DNA of 64,000 nucleotides from Streptomyces hiroshimensis (GCF_014650335.1 NZ_BMUT01000022.1:1-64000); one strand, 5' to 3'. Positions 23,849 to 33,230 are shown, counted from the first letter of the stretch. The notes: generated by a model not told the origin, from the letters alone. Numbers and translations: made by a program.

Positions 23849-24592
23849 TTGGGATCCGTGGGTCGGGCGCGGGTCAGAACAGGCCGGCAGCAGGGGGGAG
23901 AGGTGGGGGGCTCGGGTCCGGCTCGTTGGCTGTGCGGTGGGTGGGTTGTTGGCCGCCGTACTCCTGCCGTCACGGATGCGGCTGCGTGAGGAGACCGGTC
24001 TGTCCGTCTGTGGCTGAGGGGGAGCTGGCAGCTGCCGCGATGTGGTGCCTGCCGTCGTGGGCGCTTCGCTCAGCTCGCCACCGTCGTGGCCGGGCAGCCG
24101 GGTGTCCCTGAGCGGGGGTTCCTGTGACAGAGAGCGCGTGGTGGGGCTGCAGGTGGCTTGCGGCCTGCAACTCGGCCCGCTTATCCGCCGCGGCGGGCGG
24201 CTAACTGTCCCCGAGTGGGCTCGTCTGTGACAGGGGCAGCTTCGTGGGGTCGTTGAGGTGCTCGGCCGTCATCCCGGGTCACTTATCCGCCGCCCTCCAC
24301 CCACGCCGGTTGATTACCGCGCCCAAGTGCATCCCGCAGCCGGACGAGCAACCACAACGGCGGGAAACCGAGCGAAGCGCCCACGACGGGCCCAGCCACA
24401 TCGCGGCAGCTGCCAGCTCCCCGCCAGCCCAGGTTTATGGGACCGGTCTCCTCACGCGCGTGCATCCGTGACGGCAGGAGTACGGCGCCCAACCGCCCAC
24501 CGGCCGCACACCTCACCCACCGAACCCGAGCCCCCCACCTGTCCCCCCGCTGCCAGCCTGTTCTCACCCGCACCCACCCCACGGATCCCAGC
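23849..24592. repeat. Long imperfect inverted repeat, arms about 260 bp
   Basis: The left arm is about 23849-24105 and the right arm about 24330-24592; the right arm read on the minus strand matches the left at roughly 75-80 percent by eye. Exact shared blocks include GCCGTACTCCTGCCGTCACG, GTGAGGAGACCGGTC and GTCGTGGGCGCTTCGCTC. The 224-bp spacer carries two CTGTGACAG motifs (24122, 24225) and two CTTATCCGCCG motifs. The whole 862-bp gap between the DUF1963-like gene and the DUF397 gene holds no convincing coding frame. Confidence 0.85.
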
Positions 24593-24606
24593 CCGGGTCG
24601 GCGCCT

Positions 24607-24909
24607 TTACGCCGCGGCGATGTAGGCGACAAACCCCGCCCAGGCGGGGGCGCCTACGGCGAGTTGGGGGCCAGCCTTCTCCTTGGAGTCGCGTATATGG
24701 ACGCCGCAGGAGCTGCTGGCTATCTCGACGCAGTTGTCACCTTCGTCGTCGCTGCGGCTGGACTTTCGCCACGGCAGTGCAACTTCGACACACTCGCTGC
24801 CATCCCCGTCGCTATAGCTGGACTTTTGCCACGGCAATGCCACTTCCACACAGTTGCTGCCATCGTCGTCGCTATAGCTGGACTTGAACCATGCCAGACC
24901 GTCATTCAC
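24607..24909 (-). CDS. DUF397 protein with triplicated core motif
   Basis: A 100-residue DUF397 protein. Members normally have one W.KSSYS..G..CVEVA unit, then VAVRDSKD and a C-terminal WAAFV helix. Here the first unit is present three times: AWFKSSYSDDDGSNCVEVA, PWQKSSYSDGDGSECVEVA and PWRKSSRSDDEGDNCVEIA, each 20 residues, followed by GVHIRDSKEKAGPQL and PAWAGFVAYI. The GTG start overlaps the XRE stop by four bases (GTGA), so the pair is coupled. In Streptomyces, XRE/DUF397 pairs influence development and antibiotic production and have been likened to toxin-antitoxin pairs. Confidence 0.9.
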   Translation of the reverse strand: MNDGLAWFKSSYSDDDGSNCVEVALPWQKSSYSDGDGSECVEVALPWRKSSRSDDEGDNCVEIASSSCGVHIRDSKEKAGPQLAVGAPAWAGFVAYIAAA

Positions 24910-25715
24910 AGCTCATCTACCAATCTCTGGATGAATTGTGCAGAGTCCTCGGCGTTGAGCGCCTCCATTCGGAACTTCGCATAGCGCTCCGTCATGACGT
25001 GCACCTCATCGCTGTCCGAAGTCAGGAGACTCATTTGCTGCCCCTCAGCCAGAGACATCCGCACGTGATCTTTGGTCTCCAGGATCACGAGCGACCCGCT
25101 CAACGCCGAGGAAACGACCTTGCTGAAAGGAAGTACCTGCAGGGCCACATTGCGCATACTCCCGGCCTCCAGCAGGTGGAGCAGCTGACGCTTGTGCACC
25201 GCCGCGCCCCCCATCGGAGAACGCAGCGCAGCCTCGTAGATCACGAAGCTGAACTCTGCGGAGGGCTTGCGAGTGAGGAGGTGCTTGCGTGCCATCCGCG
25301 CTGCGACCCGCTCAGCTACCGTCTCCTCATCCAAGGCCGGGCAGCGATCCCCGATCAGCGCCTGCGCGTACTCCTCGGTCTGCAGGAGCCCGGGCATCAG
25401 GGCACACTCGTACGACCAGATACTGAGCGCTTCGGCCTCGTGCCGGATGTAGTCGCGCGTTCGCGCGGGAAACTTCTCCCTCGTGAGATACCCGAGCCCC
25501 GCCTTCAATTTTCCCCGCGCCCCGAAGAGCTCATCCGCGATCTCCGCCATCCGCGGCGGGCACGCGCGCCGCCCCTGTTCCACGGACCTCACCATTTCCG
25601 CGGAATAGCCGACCGCTTCGGCGACTTCTTCCCGTGACAGCCCCGCCTCCTGGCGCCACATCATGAACTGGTTTCCGAGGTACCGATGGTTGACCGGAAG
25701 AAAAACCTCGCCCAT
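24906..25715 (-). CDS. XRE-family regulator with Scr1-like (DUF5753) domain
   Basis: A 269-residue regulator. HTH_31 spans about residues 10-70 (LGNQFMMWRQEAGLSREEVAEAVGYSAEMVRSVEQGRRA). The rest is the DUF5753/Scr1 domain: IWSYECALMPGLLQTEEYAQALI, VAARMARKHLLTRKP, LHLLEAGSMRNVALQVLPFS and the C-terminal YAKFRMEALNAEDSAQFIQRL. It is the partner of the DUF397 gene, which overlaps its stop. A CTGTCACAG motif lies 17 bp upstream of the start and recurs twice in the nearby inverted-repeat spacer. Confidence 0.92.
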   Translation of the reverse strand: MGEVFLPVNHRYLGNQFMMWRQEAGLSREEVAEAVGYSAEMVRSVEQGRRACPPRMAEIADELFGARGKLKAGLGYLTREKFPARTRDYIRHEAEALSIWSYECALMPGLLQTEEYAQALIGDRCPALDEETVAERVAARMARKHLLTRKPSAEFSFVIYEAALRSPMGGAAVHKRQLLHLLEAGSMRNVALQVLPFSKVVSSALSGSLVILETKDHVRMSLAEGQQMSLLTSDSDEVHVMTERYAKFRMEALNAEDSAQFIQRLVDEL

Positions 25716-25731
25716 GCCCGCAGACCCTCCC

Positions 25732-25740
25732 CTGTCACAG
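25732..25740. promoter_or_regulatory. CTGTCACAG motif at XRE promoter
   Basis: A 9-bp near-palindrome lies 17 bp before the XRE start. The same motif, CTGTGACAG, occurs at 24122-24130 and 24225-24233 in the spacer of the long inverted repeat. The clustering suggests an autoregulatory site for the XRE protein. Confidence 0.4.
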
Positions 25741-25832
25741 ATGGCATACCCTCTGGCCAGAGATTCCGCACATCACGGCCCGTATCCATCCCGTAACACG
25801 TCACGCTACGCCCCCGTGGGCATCTATACGCC

Positions 25833-26105
25833 GTGAGTAATGAAAATCCCCCCCGAACCCCGCGGACTCCCCGAACCCCGCGGAGCGTCTACCGCTTCGG
25901 TACCTGGACACTGACCCCTGACCGCGAGCCCGACGCCGAGCCCGTCACGTACGCGATGCAGTGCGCCGTCTGCGAGGAGCGCTCCGCCCCGGGCGAGGAC
26001 CCGGCCGCCGCCCAGGCCTGGACCTTCCGGCATGCCGGGCGGAACCCCTCCCACCACACCTACCGGGAGGTGATCACCCGGCCCTGGCGCACCTGGATGG
26101 CCTGA
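25833..26105 (+). CDS. Small CxxC protein, function unknown
   Basis: A 90-residue protein, with a PRTPRTPRTPR repeat at the N-terminus followed by VYRFGTWTLTPDREPDAEPVTYAMQCAVCEERSAPGEDP and HAGRNPSHHTYREV. One CxxC pair and two or three His could bind zinc. Similar small proteins are frequent in Streptomyces near XRE/DUF397 loci, as I recall, without known function. There is no ribosome site before the GTG. CTATAC ends four bases upstream of it, so the mRNA may be leaderless. Confidence 0.7.
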   Translation: MSNENPPRTPRTPRTPRSVYRFGTWTLTPDREPDAEPVTYAMQCAVCEERSAPGEDPAAAQAWTFRHAGRNPSHHTYREVITRPWRTWMA

Positions 26106-26195
26106 GATGGCCGGAAGAAACGGCGCGCGGTCAGCCCCGGTCGCTCGGATACGCTAAAGGCCTCCATATACACCCGCGACCAGGGAGCAGCCGAA

Positions 26196-27917
26196 ATGGC
26201 TCGACACCTCATCACCAGCGCCCTTCCGTATATCAACGGGATCAAGCACCTGGGCAACATGGTGGGGTCCATGCTCCCGGCGGACGTGTACGCCCGGTAC
26301 CTCCGCCAGACCGGTCGCGAGACGCTGTTCATCTGTGCCACCGACGAGCACGGGACCCCGGCCGAGCTGGGCGCCAAGGAGCTCGGCCTGCCCGTGGACG
26401 AGTTCTGCGCCAAGCAGCACGACGCGCAGAAGGCGATCTACGACGGCTTCGCGCTGTCCTTCGACTACTTCGGCCGCAGCTCCTCCCCGCAGAACCGCGA
26501 GATCACCCAGCACTTCGCGCGGCAGCTGCAGCAGAACGGGTTCATCGAGGAGCGCTCGATCCGCCAGGTCTACTCCCTGGCGGACGGCCGCTTCCTGCCC
26601 GACCGCTACATCGTCGGCACCTGCCCGCACTGCGGCTACGACAAGGCCCGTGGCGACCAGTGCGAGAACTGCACGCGCGTCCTGGACCCGACGGACCTGA
26701 TCGACGCCCGCTCGGCGATCAGCGGCAGCAGCGACCTGGAGGTCCGCGAGACCAAGCACCTCTTCCTCCTCCAGTCGAAGCTGCAGGGCGAGGTCGAGGC
26801 GTGGATCGACGAGCACGGCAAGGACTGGCCGGTCCTGGCGTCCTCGATCGCCCGCAAGTGGCTGACCGAGGGGCTGAACGACCGCGCGATCACGCGTGAC
26901 CTGGACTGGGGCGTGCCGGTCCCGGCGGACACGTGGCCGGAGCTGGCGGCCGAGGGCAAGGTCTTCTACGTCTGGTTCGACGCCCCGATCGAGTACATCG
27001 GCGCGACGAAGGAGTGGGCTGACCAGGACCCGGAGAACCGGGACTGGAAGTCCTGGTGGTACGAGGCGACGGACGTCCGCTACACCCAGTTCATGGGCAA
27101 GGACAACGTCCCGTTCCACACGGTGATGTTCCCGGCCACCCAGCTCGGCGTCCGCGAGCCGTGGAAGAAGGTCGACTACGTCAAGGCCTTCAACTGGCTG
27201 AACTACTACGGCGGCAAGTTCTCCACGTCCCAGAAGCGCGGCGTCTTCACGCACGACGCCCTGGAGCTGCTGCCCGCCGACTACTGGCGCTACTTCATGA
27301 TGGCCAACGCCCCCGAGTCGGACGACACGTCGTTCACGTGGGAGCTGTTCTCGGCCACGGTGAACAAGGACCTCGCCGACGTCCTCGGCAACTTCGTCAA
27401 CCGCGTGCTGTCGTTCTCGAAGAAGCGCTTCGGCGAGACGGTCCCGGCCGGCGCCGAGGCGGGCGAGGCCGAGACGAACCTGGGCCGCGAGATCGCCCAG
27501 CTGCTCCAGGAGTACGAGGAGCACATGGAGGCCATGCAGTACCGCAAGGCCGCCCAGGCCCTGCGTGCACTGTGGAGCGCGGGCAACTCGTACCTGGAGA
27601 CCAAGGCCCCCTGGCTGGAGATCAAGACCGACCCGGAGGCCGCGGCGCTGACGCTGCGCACGGCGATGAACCTGATCCACCTGTACTCGGTGATCTCGGA
27701 GCCGTTCATCCCGCAGTCGGCGTCGGCCATGCGCCTGGCGTTCGAGCTCGCCGACGACACGCGGACGTGGGTCACGGCGGACGAGGCCCGCTCGCTGTCC
27801 TTCGTCCCGGCCGGTACGCCGTTCAGCGTCCCGCCGGTGCTCTTCGCGAAGATCACCGAGGATGATCTGGCCGCCTACCGCGAGCGCTTCGGCGGCGGCG
27901 AGGAGCCGGCGGCCTAG
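26196..27917 (+). CDS. metG: Methionyl-tRNA synthetase
   Basis: A 573-residue class I aminoacyl-tRNA synthetase that charges tRNA-Met. The HIGH motif is KHLGN near residue 15, the KMSKS equivalent is KFSTSQK near 341, and a zinc knuckle, [17 protein letters not shown], lies around residues 144-160. The anticodon-binding helical domain follows. The C-terminal tRNA-binding appendix of longer MetRS is absent, normal for this subtype. GGAGCAGCC lies before the ATG. It is followed by a strong terminator. Confidence 0.97.
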   Translation: MARHLITSALPYINGIKHLGNMVGSMLPADVYARYLRQTGRETLFICATDEHGTPAELGAKELGLPVDEFCAKQHDAQKAIYDGFALSFDYFGRSSSPQNREITQHFARQLQQNGFIEERSIRQVYSLADGRFLPDRYIVGTCPHCGYDKARGDQCENCTRVLDPTDLIDARSAISGSSDLEVRETKHLFLLQSKLQGEVEAWIDEHGKDWPVLASSIARKWLTEGLNDRAITRDLDWGVPVPADTWPELAAEGKVFYVWFDAPIEYIGATKEWADQDPENRDWKSWWYEATDVRYTQFMGKDNVPFHTVMFPATQLGVREPWKKVDYVKAFNWLNYYGGKFSTSQKRGVFTHDALELLPADYWRYFMMANAPESDDTSFTWELFSATVNKDLADVLGNFVNRVLSFSKKRFGETVPAGAEAGEAETNLGREIAQLLQEYEEHMEAMQYRKAAQALRALWSAGNSYLETKAPWLEIKTDPEAAALTLRTAMNLIHLYSVISEPFIPQSASAMRLAFELADDTRTWVTADEARSLSFVPAGTPFSVPPVLFAKITEDDLAAYRERFGGGEEPAA

Positions 27918-27947
27918 TCACCCCGCAGACCGCACAGCAAGCAGCCG

Positions 27948-27980
27948 AGGGCCCGGAACCGAGGAGGTTCCGGGCCCTCC
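27948..27980 (+). terminator. metG terminator
   Basis: GAGGGCCCGGAACC pairs with GGTTCCGGGCCCTC over 14 bp with a 5-nt loop, 31 bp after the metG stop; flanking AGCAG/CTGCT extends the stem imperfectly. Confidence 0.88.
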
Positions 27981-28077
27981 GTGCTGCCTGTTGATGGAAC
28001 GGTAATCGTCCGTTGAGACCGGCGGACCAGGCTGGAGGCCACACCGTACGGGGAAGCCGGGGAGACGAGGAAGAGCA

Positions 28078-28455
28078 GTGTTCAAGAAGCCGATCACCAT
28101 CAGCGTGCACGCGACCGACGAGCTGGCGCGGGCCCGGTTCGCCCGGGAGGTGCGGGCCGTGCTGCCCGAGGTGCAGGTGGTGCGGCGGGACGAGGACGGG
28201 GACGTCGAGTTCGTCCTCATGGGAGCCGACGACCCGGCCGCGGCGGCCACCCTGCGGCGGCTGACCCGCGCGGGCGAGGCGCCCGTGGTGCTGGTCGCGG
28301 ACGAGCTCGGGGAGAGCGAGCTGATGGCGGTGGCGGAGTACGGCGTGGAGTCCGTGCTGTGGCGGCCGTCGATCACGCGGCGGCAGCTGTCGCGGGCCGT
28401 GCACAGCGCGGCGGGATGCTGCCCGAAGCTGCCCATGGTGACCGCACTCATGTGA
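28078..28455 (+). CDS. Receiver-like protein, probably a truncated LuxR regulator
   Basis: A 125-residue protein. The alpha/beta pattern (ITISVHATDELARARFAREVRAVLP, VEFVLMGADD, APVVLVADEL, YGVESVLWRPSITRRQLSRAVHSAA) matches a response-regulator-like N-terminal domain, but the phospho-acceptor Asp is replaced (VLMGAD). As I recall, homologues continue with a LuxR-type HTH; here the similarity ends near residue 112 and the protein closes with CCPKLPMVTALM. There is no HTH in any frame before the next gene, 20 bp on. It is either a remnant or a stand-alone domain. GAGGAA lies before the GTG start. Confidence 0.65.
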   Translation: MFKKPITISVHATDELARARFAREVRAVLPEVQVVRRDEDGDVEFVLMGADDPAAAATLRRLTRAGEAPVVLVADELGESELMAVAEYGVESVLWRPSITRRQLSRAVHSAAGCCPKLPMVTALM

Positions 28456-28457
28456 CG

Positions 28458-28478
28458 CTGCCGTCATACTGCCGTCAT
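28458..28478 (+). repeat. 10-bp duplication between stop and next start
   Basis: CTGCCGTCAT occurs at 28458-28467 and 28469-28478, directly after the stop at 28453-28455. The second copy ends in the ATG (28477) of the DinB-like gene, which has no obvious ribosome site. Confidence 0.8.
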
Positions 28479-29013
28479 GGTGACGACAGAGCGGGCCATC
28501 CCACCCCTGACGGCCGATGAGCGCACCACACTGGAGAGTTGGCTGGACTTCCAGCGCGCCACCCTCGCGCGCAAAGTCCACGGGCTGACCGACGAGCAGG
28601 CACGGGAGCCGGCGGCTCCCCCGTCCACGCTGAGCCTGCTGGGGCTCGTGCAGCACATGGGCGAGGTGGAGCGGCAGTGGTTCCGCAGAGTGCTGCAGAG
28701 CCAGGCGGCGCCGCCGCTGTACGGGCCGGAAGCGGGCGGCGGGGCGAGAACCGCCGAAGACCTGGGCGAGGAGAACGTGGGCCTCGTCGTCGCGCCGGAC
28801 GCGAGCCTCGCGGAGGCCATGGCCGTGTGGAAGGAAGAGGTCGCCCGGGCCCGGGCCGCCTGCGCGCCGCTGTCGCTGGACGCGACGGGGACGGTGCGGG
28901 GGCAGGACGTCTCCCTGCGGTGGATCTTCCTGCACATGATCGAGGAGTACGCGCGGCACAACGGGCACGCGGACCTGCTGCGCGAGCGCACGGACGGCGA
29001 GACGGGCTACTGA
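28477..29013 (+). CDS. DinB/DUF664 family protein
   Basis: A 178-residue four-helix-bundle protein of the DinB/DUF664 group, likely a metal-dependent bacillithiol/mycothiol-type transferase or related enzyme. The three metal-binding His are apparent: His in LLGLVQHMGEVERQW and two in FLHMIEEYARHNGHADLLRE. The substrate is unknown; mycothiol is the probable thiol in an actinomycete. The start codon lies within the duplicated CTGCCGTCAT, and no Shine-Dalgarno sequence is visible. Confidence 0.85.
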   Translation: MVTTERAIPPLTADERTTLESWLDFQRATLARKVHGLTDEQAREPAAPPSTLSLLGLVQHMGEVERQWFRRVLQSQAAPPLYGPEAGGGARTAEDLGEENVGLVVAPDASLAEAMAVWKEEVARARAACAPLSLDATGTVRGQDVSLRWIFLHMIEEYARHNGHADLLRERTDGETGY

Positions 29014-29037
29014 AGGACGGGTCCCTGACGACACGCA

Positions 29038-29071
29038 TGAGCCCCCGCGCCGAGGACGGCGCGGGGGCTCA
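29038..29071. terminator. Bidirectional terminator
   Basis: TGAGCCCCCGCGCC pairs with its near-complement GGCGCGGGGGCTCA around a short GAGGAC-containing loop, between the convergent DinB-like and aspS genes. Confidence 0.88.
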
Positions 29072-29095
29072 CGGACGTACGGACCTACCGGGGAA

Positions 29096-30859
29096 CTACT
29101 TGACGACCGGCTTGCGGATCGACAGGTGGAGCTCCTTCAGGCGGGCCTCCTCGACCTCGCTCGGGGCGCCCATCAGCAGGTCCTGAGCGTTGCCGTTGAG
29201 CGGGAAGGCGATGGTCTCGCGGATGTTCGGCTCGTCGGCCAGGAGCATCACGATGCGGTCCACGCCCGGGGCGATGCCGCCGTGCGGCGGGGCGCCGAAC
29301 TTGAAGGCGCGCAGCATGCCGCCGAACTCGCGCTCCACGTCCTCGTTGGAGTAGCCCGCGATCTCGAACGCGCGGTACATGACCTCGGGCTCGTGGTTGC
29401 GGATGGCGCCGGAGGACAGCTCGATGCCGTTGCAGACGATGTCGTACTGCCAGGCCAGGATGTCCAGCGGGTCCATCGTGTTCAGCGCCTCCAGGCCGCC
29501 CTGCGGCATGGAGAACGGGTTGTGCGAGAACTCGATCTGGCCGGTGTCCTCGTTCTTCTCGAACATCGGGAAGTCGACGATCCAGCAGAAGCGGAAGACG
29601 TCCTCCACGAACTGGCCGGCGCGCTTGGCGGCCTCGACGCGCACGGCGCCCATGATCTTGGAGACCTCGTCGAACTCGCCCGCGCCGAAGAAGATCGCGT
29701 GGCCGGGCTCCAGGCCGAGGCGCTCCACGAGGGCCTTGACGTTCTCCTCGGTGAGGAACTTGGCGATCGGGCCGGTGAGGGCGTTCTCCTCGCCCACACG
29801 CACCCAGGCCAGGCCCTTCGCGCCCTGCTCGACCGCGTAGTCGCCGAGGCCGTCGAAGAACTTGCGCGGCTGGTCACCCGTGTTCGGGACGGCCAGCGCA
29901 CGGACGTGCTTGCCGGCGAAGGCCTTGAACTCCGAGCCCTCGAAGACGTCGGAGACGTCCACGAGCTCCAGCTCGGCGCGCAGGTCCGGCTTGTCGGAGC
30001 CGTACTTGAGCATGGCCTCGCGGAAGGGGATCCGCAGGAACGGCGAGGTGACGTGGCGGCCGTTGCCGAACTCCTCGAAGAGGTCGGTCATGACCTTCTC
30101 GATGACCTGGAAGACGTCCTCCTGCTCGACGAAGGACATCTCCACGTCGAGCTGGTAGAACTCGCCCGGCGAGCGGTCGGCGCGGGCGTCCTCGTCACGG
30201 AAGCAGGGCGCGATCTGGAAGTAGCGGTCGAAGCCCGCGATCATCAGCAGCTGCTTGAACTGCTGCGGGGCCTGCGGCAGGGCGTAGAACTTGCCGGCGT
30301 GCAGACGGGACGGCACCAGGAAGTCGCGCGCGCCCTCGGGGGAGGTGGCGGACAGGATCGGGGTGGCCATCTCGTTGAAGCCGAGGGCGGTCATCTTCTC
30401 GCGCATGGAGGCGATGACGGCGGAGCGCAGCATGATGTTGCTGTGCATGCGCTCGCGGCGCAGGTCGAGGAAGCGGTACTCCAGGCGGCGCTCCTCGTTC
30501 ACCCCGTCCTCGGCGTTGATGGTGAAGGGCAGCGGCTCGGCGGCGCCGAGGACCTCGACCGCGTCGACCTCGACCTCGATCTCACCGGTGGGGAGCTCGG
30601 GGTTGATGTTGTCGGCACCACGGCTGACGACCTTGCCGTCGATGCGGACGACGGTCTCCTTGGTGAGGTGGCTCAGCGCCTCGTTGGCGGGGGTGCCGGG
30701 ACGGGCCACGAGCTGCACCAGGCCGTGGTGGTCGCGGAGATCGATGAAGAGGATGCCGCCCAGGTCGCGCCGATTGTGCAGCCAGCCACTCAGTCGCACG
30801 TCGGTGTCGACGTCAGCCGCACGGAGCTCGCCGCAGGTGTGGGACCGGTACCGATGCAT
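29096..30859 (-). CDS. aspS: Aspartyl-tRNA synthetase
   Basis: A 587-residue class II synthetase of the bacterial type. The N-terminal OB-fold anticodon domain ([26 protein letters not shown]) is followed by motif 2 ([10 protein letters not shown]), the GAD insertion characteristic of bacterial AspRS and motif 3 ([13 protein letters not shown]). ATG at 30859 matches the conserved [13 protein letters not shown] start. It is divergent from the SpoIIE phosphatase; the 177-bp gap shows no named element. Confidence 0.97.
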   Translation of the reverse strand: MHRYRSHTCGELRAADVDTDVRLSGWLHNRRDLGGILFIDLRDHHGLVQLVARPGTPANEALSHLTKETVVRIDGKVVSRGADNINPELPTGEIEVEVDAVEVLGAAEPLPFTINAEDGVNEERRLEYRFLDLRRERMHSNIMLRSAVIASMREKMTALGFNEMATPILSATSPEGARDFLVPSRLHAGKFYALPQAPQQFKQLLMIAGFDRYFQIAPCFRDEDARADRSPGEFYQLDVEMSFVEQEDVFQVIEKVMTDLFEEFGNGRHVTSPFLRIPFREAMLKYGSDKPDLRAELELVDVSDVFEGSEFKAFAGKHVRALAVPNTGDQPRKFFDGLGDYAVEQGAKGLAWVRVGEENALTGPIAKFLTEENVKALVERLGLEPGHAIFFGAGEFDEVSKIMGAVRVEAAKRAGQFVEDVFRFCWIVDFPMFEKNEDTGQIEFSHNPFSMPQGGLEALNTMDPLDILAWQYDIVCNGIELSSGAIRNHEPEVMYRAFEIAGYSNEDVEREFGGMLRAFKFGAPPHGGIAPGVDRIVMLLADEPNIRETIAFPLNGNAQDLLMGAPSEVEEARLKELHLSIRKPVVK

Positions 30860-31036
30860 CGTTCATCCAAGTCGTGATCGAGGGCGTGGGCCAGCCCGCC
30901 TACCGCGCAGGGCTCGTACCTGCGGCACGGGGCTGGCGTGCATACAACACGGGAGCAAGGGTACTGCGCGGTTGTAAAGATCCGCCCACCGTACCTTCGG
31001 TGGTACCCATGGCGCGGACCTGCATAAAGTAGGGCA

Positions 31037-33205
31037 ATGCGCACCGAGGACGTACTGGCCGCCACCGCGACCGGCCTGTGGCACTGGGACAACGCCACGC
31101 GCATCGCCACCTTCGACGCCGAGGCCGCCCGGCTGCTGGGACTCCCGGCCACCCGTACGGAGCTGACGGAATCCGCCACCAGGGCCCGCTTCCACGCCGT
31201 GGACTGGGTGGAGATCCAGGGCGTGATCAGCCTGGCCGTGGCGGAGGGCACGCTCGCCGAGGCGCGGCTGCGGGTCGTGGACGAGGCGGGGCGGGTCCTG
31301 CGGACGGTGCGCTGCCGCACGCGGCCGCAGCTGCGCGCCGCGGCCGCCGGGCGGATCGACTTCGTACTGATCGGGACGCTGCAGGAGGTGCCGGAGCCGC
31401 AGCCGGGCACATCCGCGGCGCGGACGGCGGTCACGGGCGACTGGCGGCGCAACCGCGAGGCCTTTCTGCTGGACGCGGGACGGGCGCTCGCGGAGGCCCG
31501 CTCGACGGCCGAGGTGCTGCGGACGGCGGCCGGGCTGTCGATGCCGGGCTTCGAGCCGTCGGGGCTGGCGGTCTTCAGCTCGGTGGGCAACCGGGTCCGG
31601 GTGATCGGGCACCACGGGTACGCGCCGGGCAGCGCGGACCCCTTCCTGGACCTCCCCATGGACGCGGCCTACCCGGCGGCCGAGGTCATCCGCACCGGCC
31701 GCGCGATCTACCTGCCCGCGCCCGAGGACTACGAACGCCGCTTCCCGCAGGCCTGGCAGGACGTCGCGCACTTCGGACGGCAGTCGTGGGCGTTCCTGCC
31801 GCTGATCAACGCCGGGCAGGTCATCGGGGCGTGGATGGCCGGCTTCAGCGTGCCGGTGTCCTTCACTCCCGACGAGCGGTCCGTCCTGACGACGGTGGCC
31901 CGGATGCTCGCGCAGGCCCTGAGCCGGGCCAGCGTGCACGAGTCCGAACGGGAGCTGACCGTCGGCCTGCAGCGGTCCATGATGCCCACGCTGCAGCAGG
32001 ACATCCCCGGGATGTCCGTCGCCGCGCGCTACGTGCCCACCGGCGGCGGGCTGGAGGTCGGCGGCGACTGGTACGACATGATCCCGCTCCCCCTCGGCAG
32101 GATCGCCCTCGTCATCGGCGACGTCCAGGGCCACGACGTACGGGCCGCCGGGCTCATGGGCCAGCTCCGGATCGCCCTGCGCGCCTACGCCTCCGAGGGC
32201 CACCACCCCGACGCGGTCCTCTCCCGGGCCTCCCACTTCCTGGCCGGGATCAACGCCTCCGAGACCGAGGGCGACGAGGCCGAGCCGCGCTTCGCGACCT
32301 GCCTGTACATCGAGGTCGACCCGGAGAGCGGGCGGCTCGACATCGTCCGCGCCGGGCACCCCAACCCGGCCATCCGGCTCGGCGACGGGACCATGCTCGT
32401 CCGCAACACCGCGGGCGGGCTGCCGCTCGGCATCGACCCCGACACGGACTACCCCACGACGCGGCTCGTCCTCGAACCCGGCGAGACGATGATCGTCTGC
32501 ACGGACGGGCTGATCGAGACCGGCGGCCACGACCTGGACAGCGGGTGGGACCGGCTGCGCGAGGTCATCGAGGGACAGCCGCTCGAACTCGGCGGGGGCG
32601 GCGTCGGGCCCGACGGCAGCGACCTGGAGGCGCTCGCGGACGCCCTCGTCCGGGCCGTCCACGGCCCGTCCTCCCACTACACGACCGGGCCGCTCCTGGA
32701 CCGGCGCGAGGACGACATCGCCGTCCTGCTGCTGGCCCGCGAGGACGGCACGGCGGGCGCGGAGCCCTCGGCTCTGCCGCACCCGGTGCGGCGGACGGTC
32801 CTCACCATCGCCCAGGCCGAACCGGAACGCATCGCGGAGGCGCGGCAGCAGGTGCGCGACCTGTTGCACGACTGGCCGGACGAGGACCAGGTCGACTCCG
32901 CCGTCCTCATGGTCTCGGAGATGGTCACCAACGTCCTCGTCCACACGGACGGGGACGCGGTGCTCATCGCCCGCATCAGCGGGGAACACGGGACGCGGTG
33001 CGTCCGCGTCGACGTCTCGGACAGCAGCGACGAACTGCCGCACCGCCGGCACCCCGGCGAGATGGCCTCGTCGGGGCGGGGGCTGGTGCTGATGGAACTC
33101 CTGGCCGGGGCGTGGGGGGTGGACCCACGGGGGGAGGGCAAGAACATCTGGTTCGAACTGCACGAGAAGGAGGGGGCAGGGGTCCCCTCGGTCCCGGTGG
33201 GCTAG
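31037..33205 (+). CDS. SpoIIE-type PP2C phosphatase with PAS, GAF and RsbW-like kinase domains
   Basis: A 722-residue signalling protein. The PAS fold covers about residues 1-115, a GAF domain 140-300, the SpoIIE PP2C phosphatase 315-550 (GGDWYDMIPLP, VIGDVQGHD, FATCLYIEVD, TDGLIETGG) and an HATPase_c/RsbW-like anti-sigma module 580-715 (VSEMVTNVLVHTDG, SSGRGLVLMELL). Such proteins reset anti-sigma-antagonist phosphorylation and thereby control SigB-like sigma factors in Streptomyces. No transmembrane segment is visible, so it senses cytoplasmic signals. No sigma or antagonist gene is adjacent. Confidence 0.92.
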   Translation: MRTEDVLAATATGLWHWDNATRIATFDAEAARLLGLPATRTELTESATRARFHAVDWVEIQGVISLAVAEGTLAEARLRVVDEAGRVLRTVRCRTRPQLRAAAAGRIDFVLIGTLQEVPEPQPGTSAARTAVTGDWRRNREAFLLDAGRALAEARSTAEVLRTAAGLSMPGFEPSGLAVFSSVGNRVRVIGHHGYAPGSADPFLDLPMDAAYPAAEVIRTGRAIYLPAPEDYERRFPQAWQDVAHFGRQSWAFLPLINAGQVIGAWMAGFSVPVSFTPDERSVLTTVARMLAQALSRASVHESERELTVGLQRSMMPTLQQDIPGMSVAARYVPTGGGLEVGGDWYDMIPLPLGRIALVIGDVQGHDVRAAGLMGQLRIALRAYASEGHHPDAVLSRASHFLAGINASETEGDEAEPRFATCLYIEVDPESGRLDIVRAGHPNPAIRLGDGTMLVRNTAGGLPLGIDPDTDYPTTRLVLEPGETMIVCTDGLIETGGHDLDSGWDRLREVIEGQPLELGGGGVGPDGSDLEALADALVRAVHGPSSHYTTGPLLDRREDDIAVLLLAREDGTAGAEPSALPHPVRRTVLTIAQAEPERIAEARQQVRDLLHDWPDEDQVDSAVLMVSEMVTNVLVHTDGDAVLIARISGEHGTRCVRVDVSDSSDELPHRRHPGEMASSGRGLVLMELLAGAWGVDPRGEGKNIWFELHEKEGAGVPSVPVG

Positions 33206-33230
33206 GCGCCCGCCGGTCCCGGTGGGCTGG
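33189..33230 (+). repeat. 17-bp direct repeat across SpoIIE stop codon
   Basis: CGGTCCCGGTGGGCTAGG (33189-33206) contains the stop TAG. After 7 bp, CGGTCCCGGTGGGCTGG (33214-33230) repeats it with TAG changed to TGG. Confidence 0.85.

Noticed and set aside
23849-24592. Insertion sequence with terminal inverted repeats
   Set aside because: No transposase frame lies between the arms, and the arms are far longer than normal IS ends.
28458-28478. Attachment site for an integrated element
   Set aside because: Ten-base copies one base apart, no integrase or tRNA nearby; it fits the tandem-duplication pattern instead.
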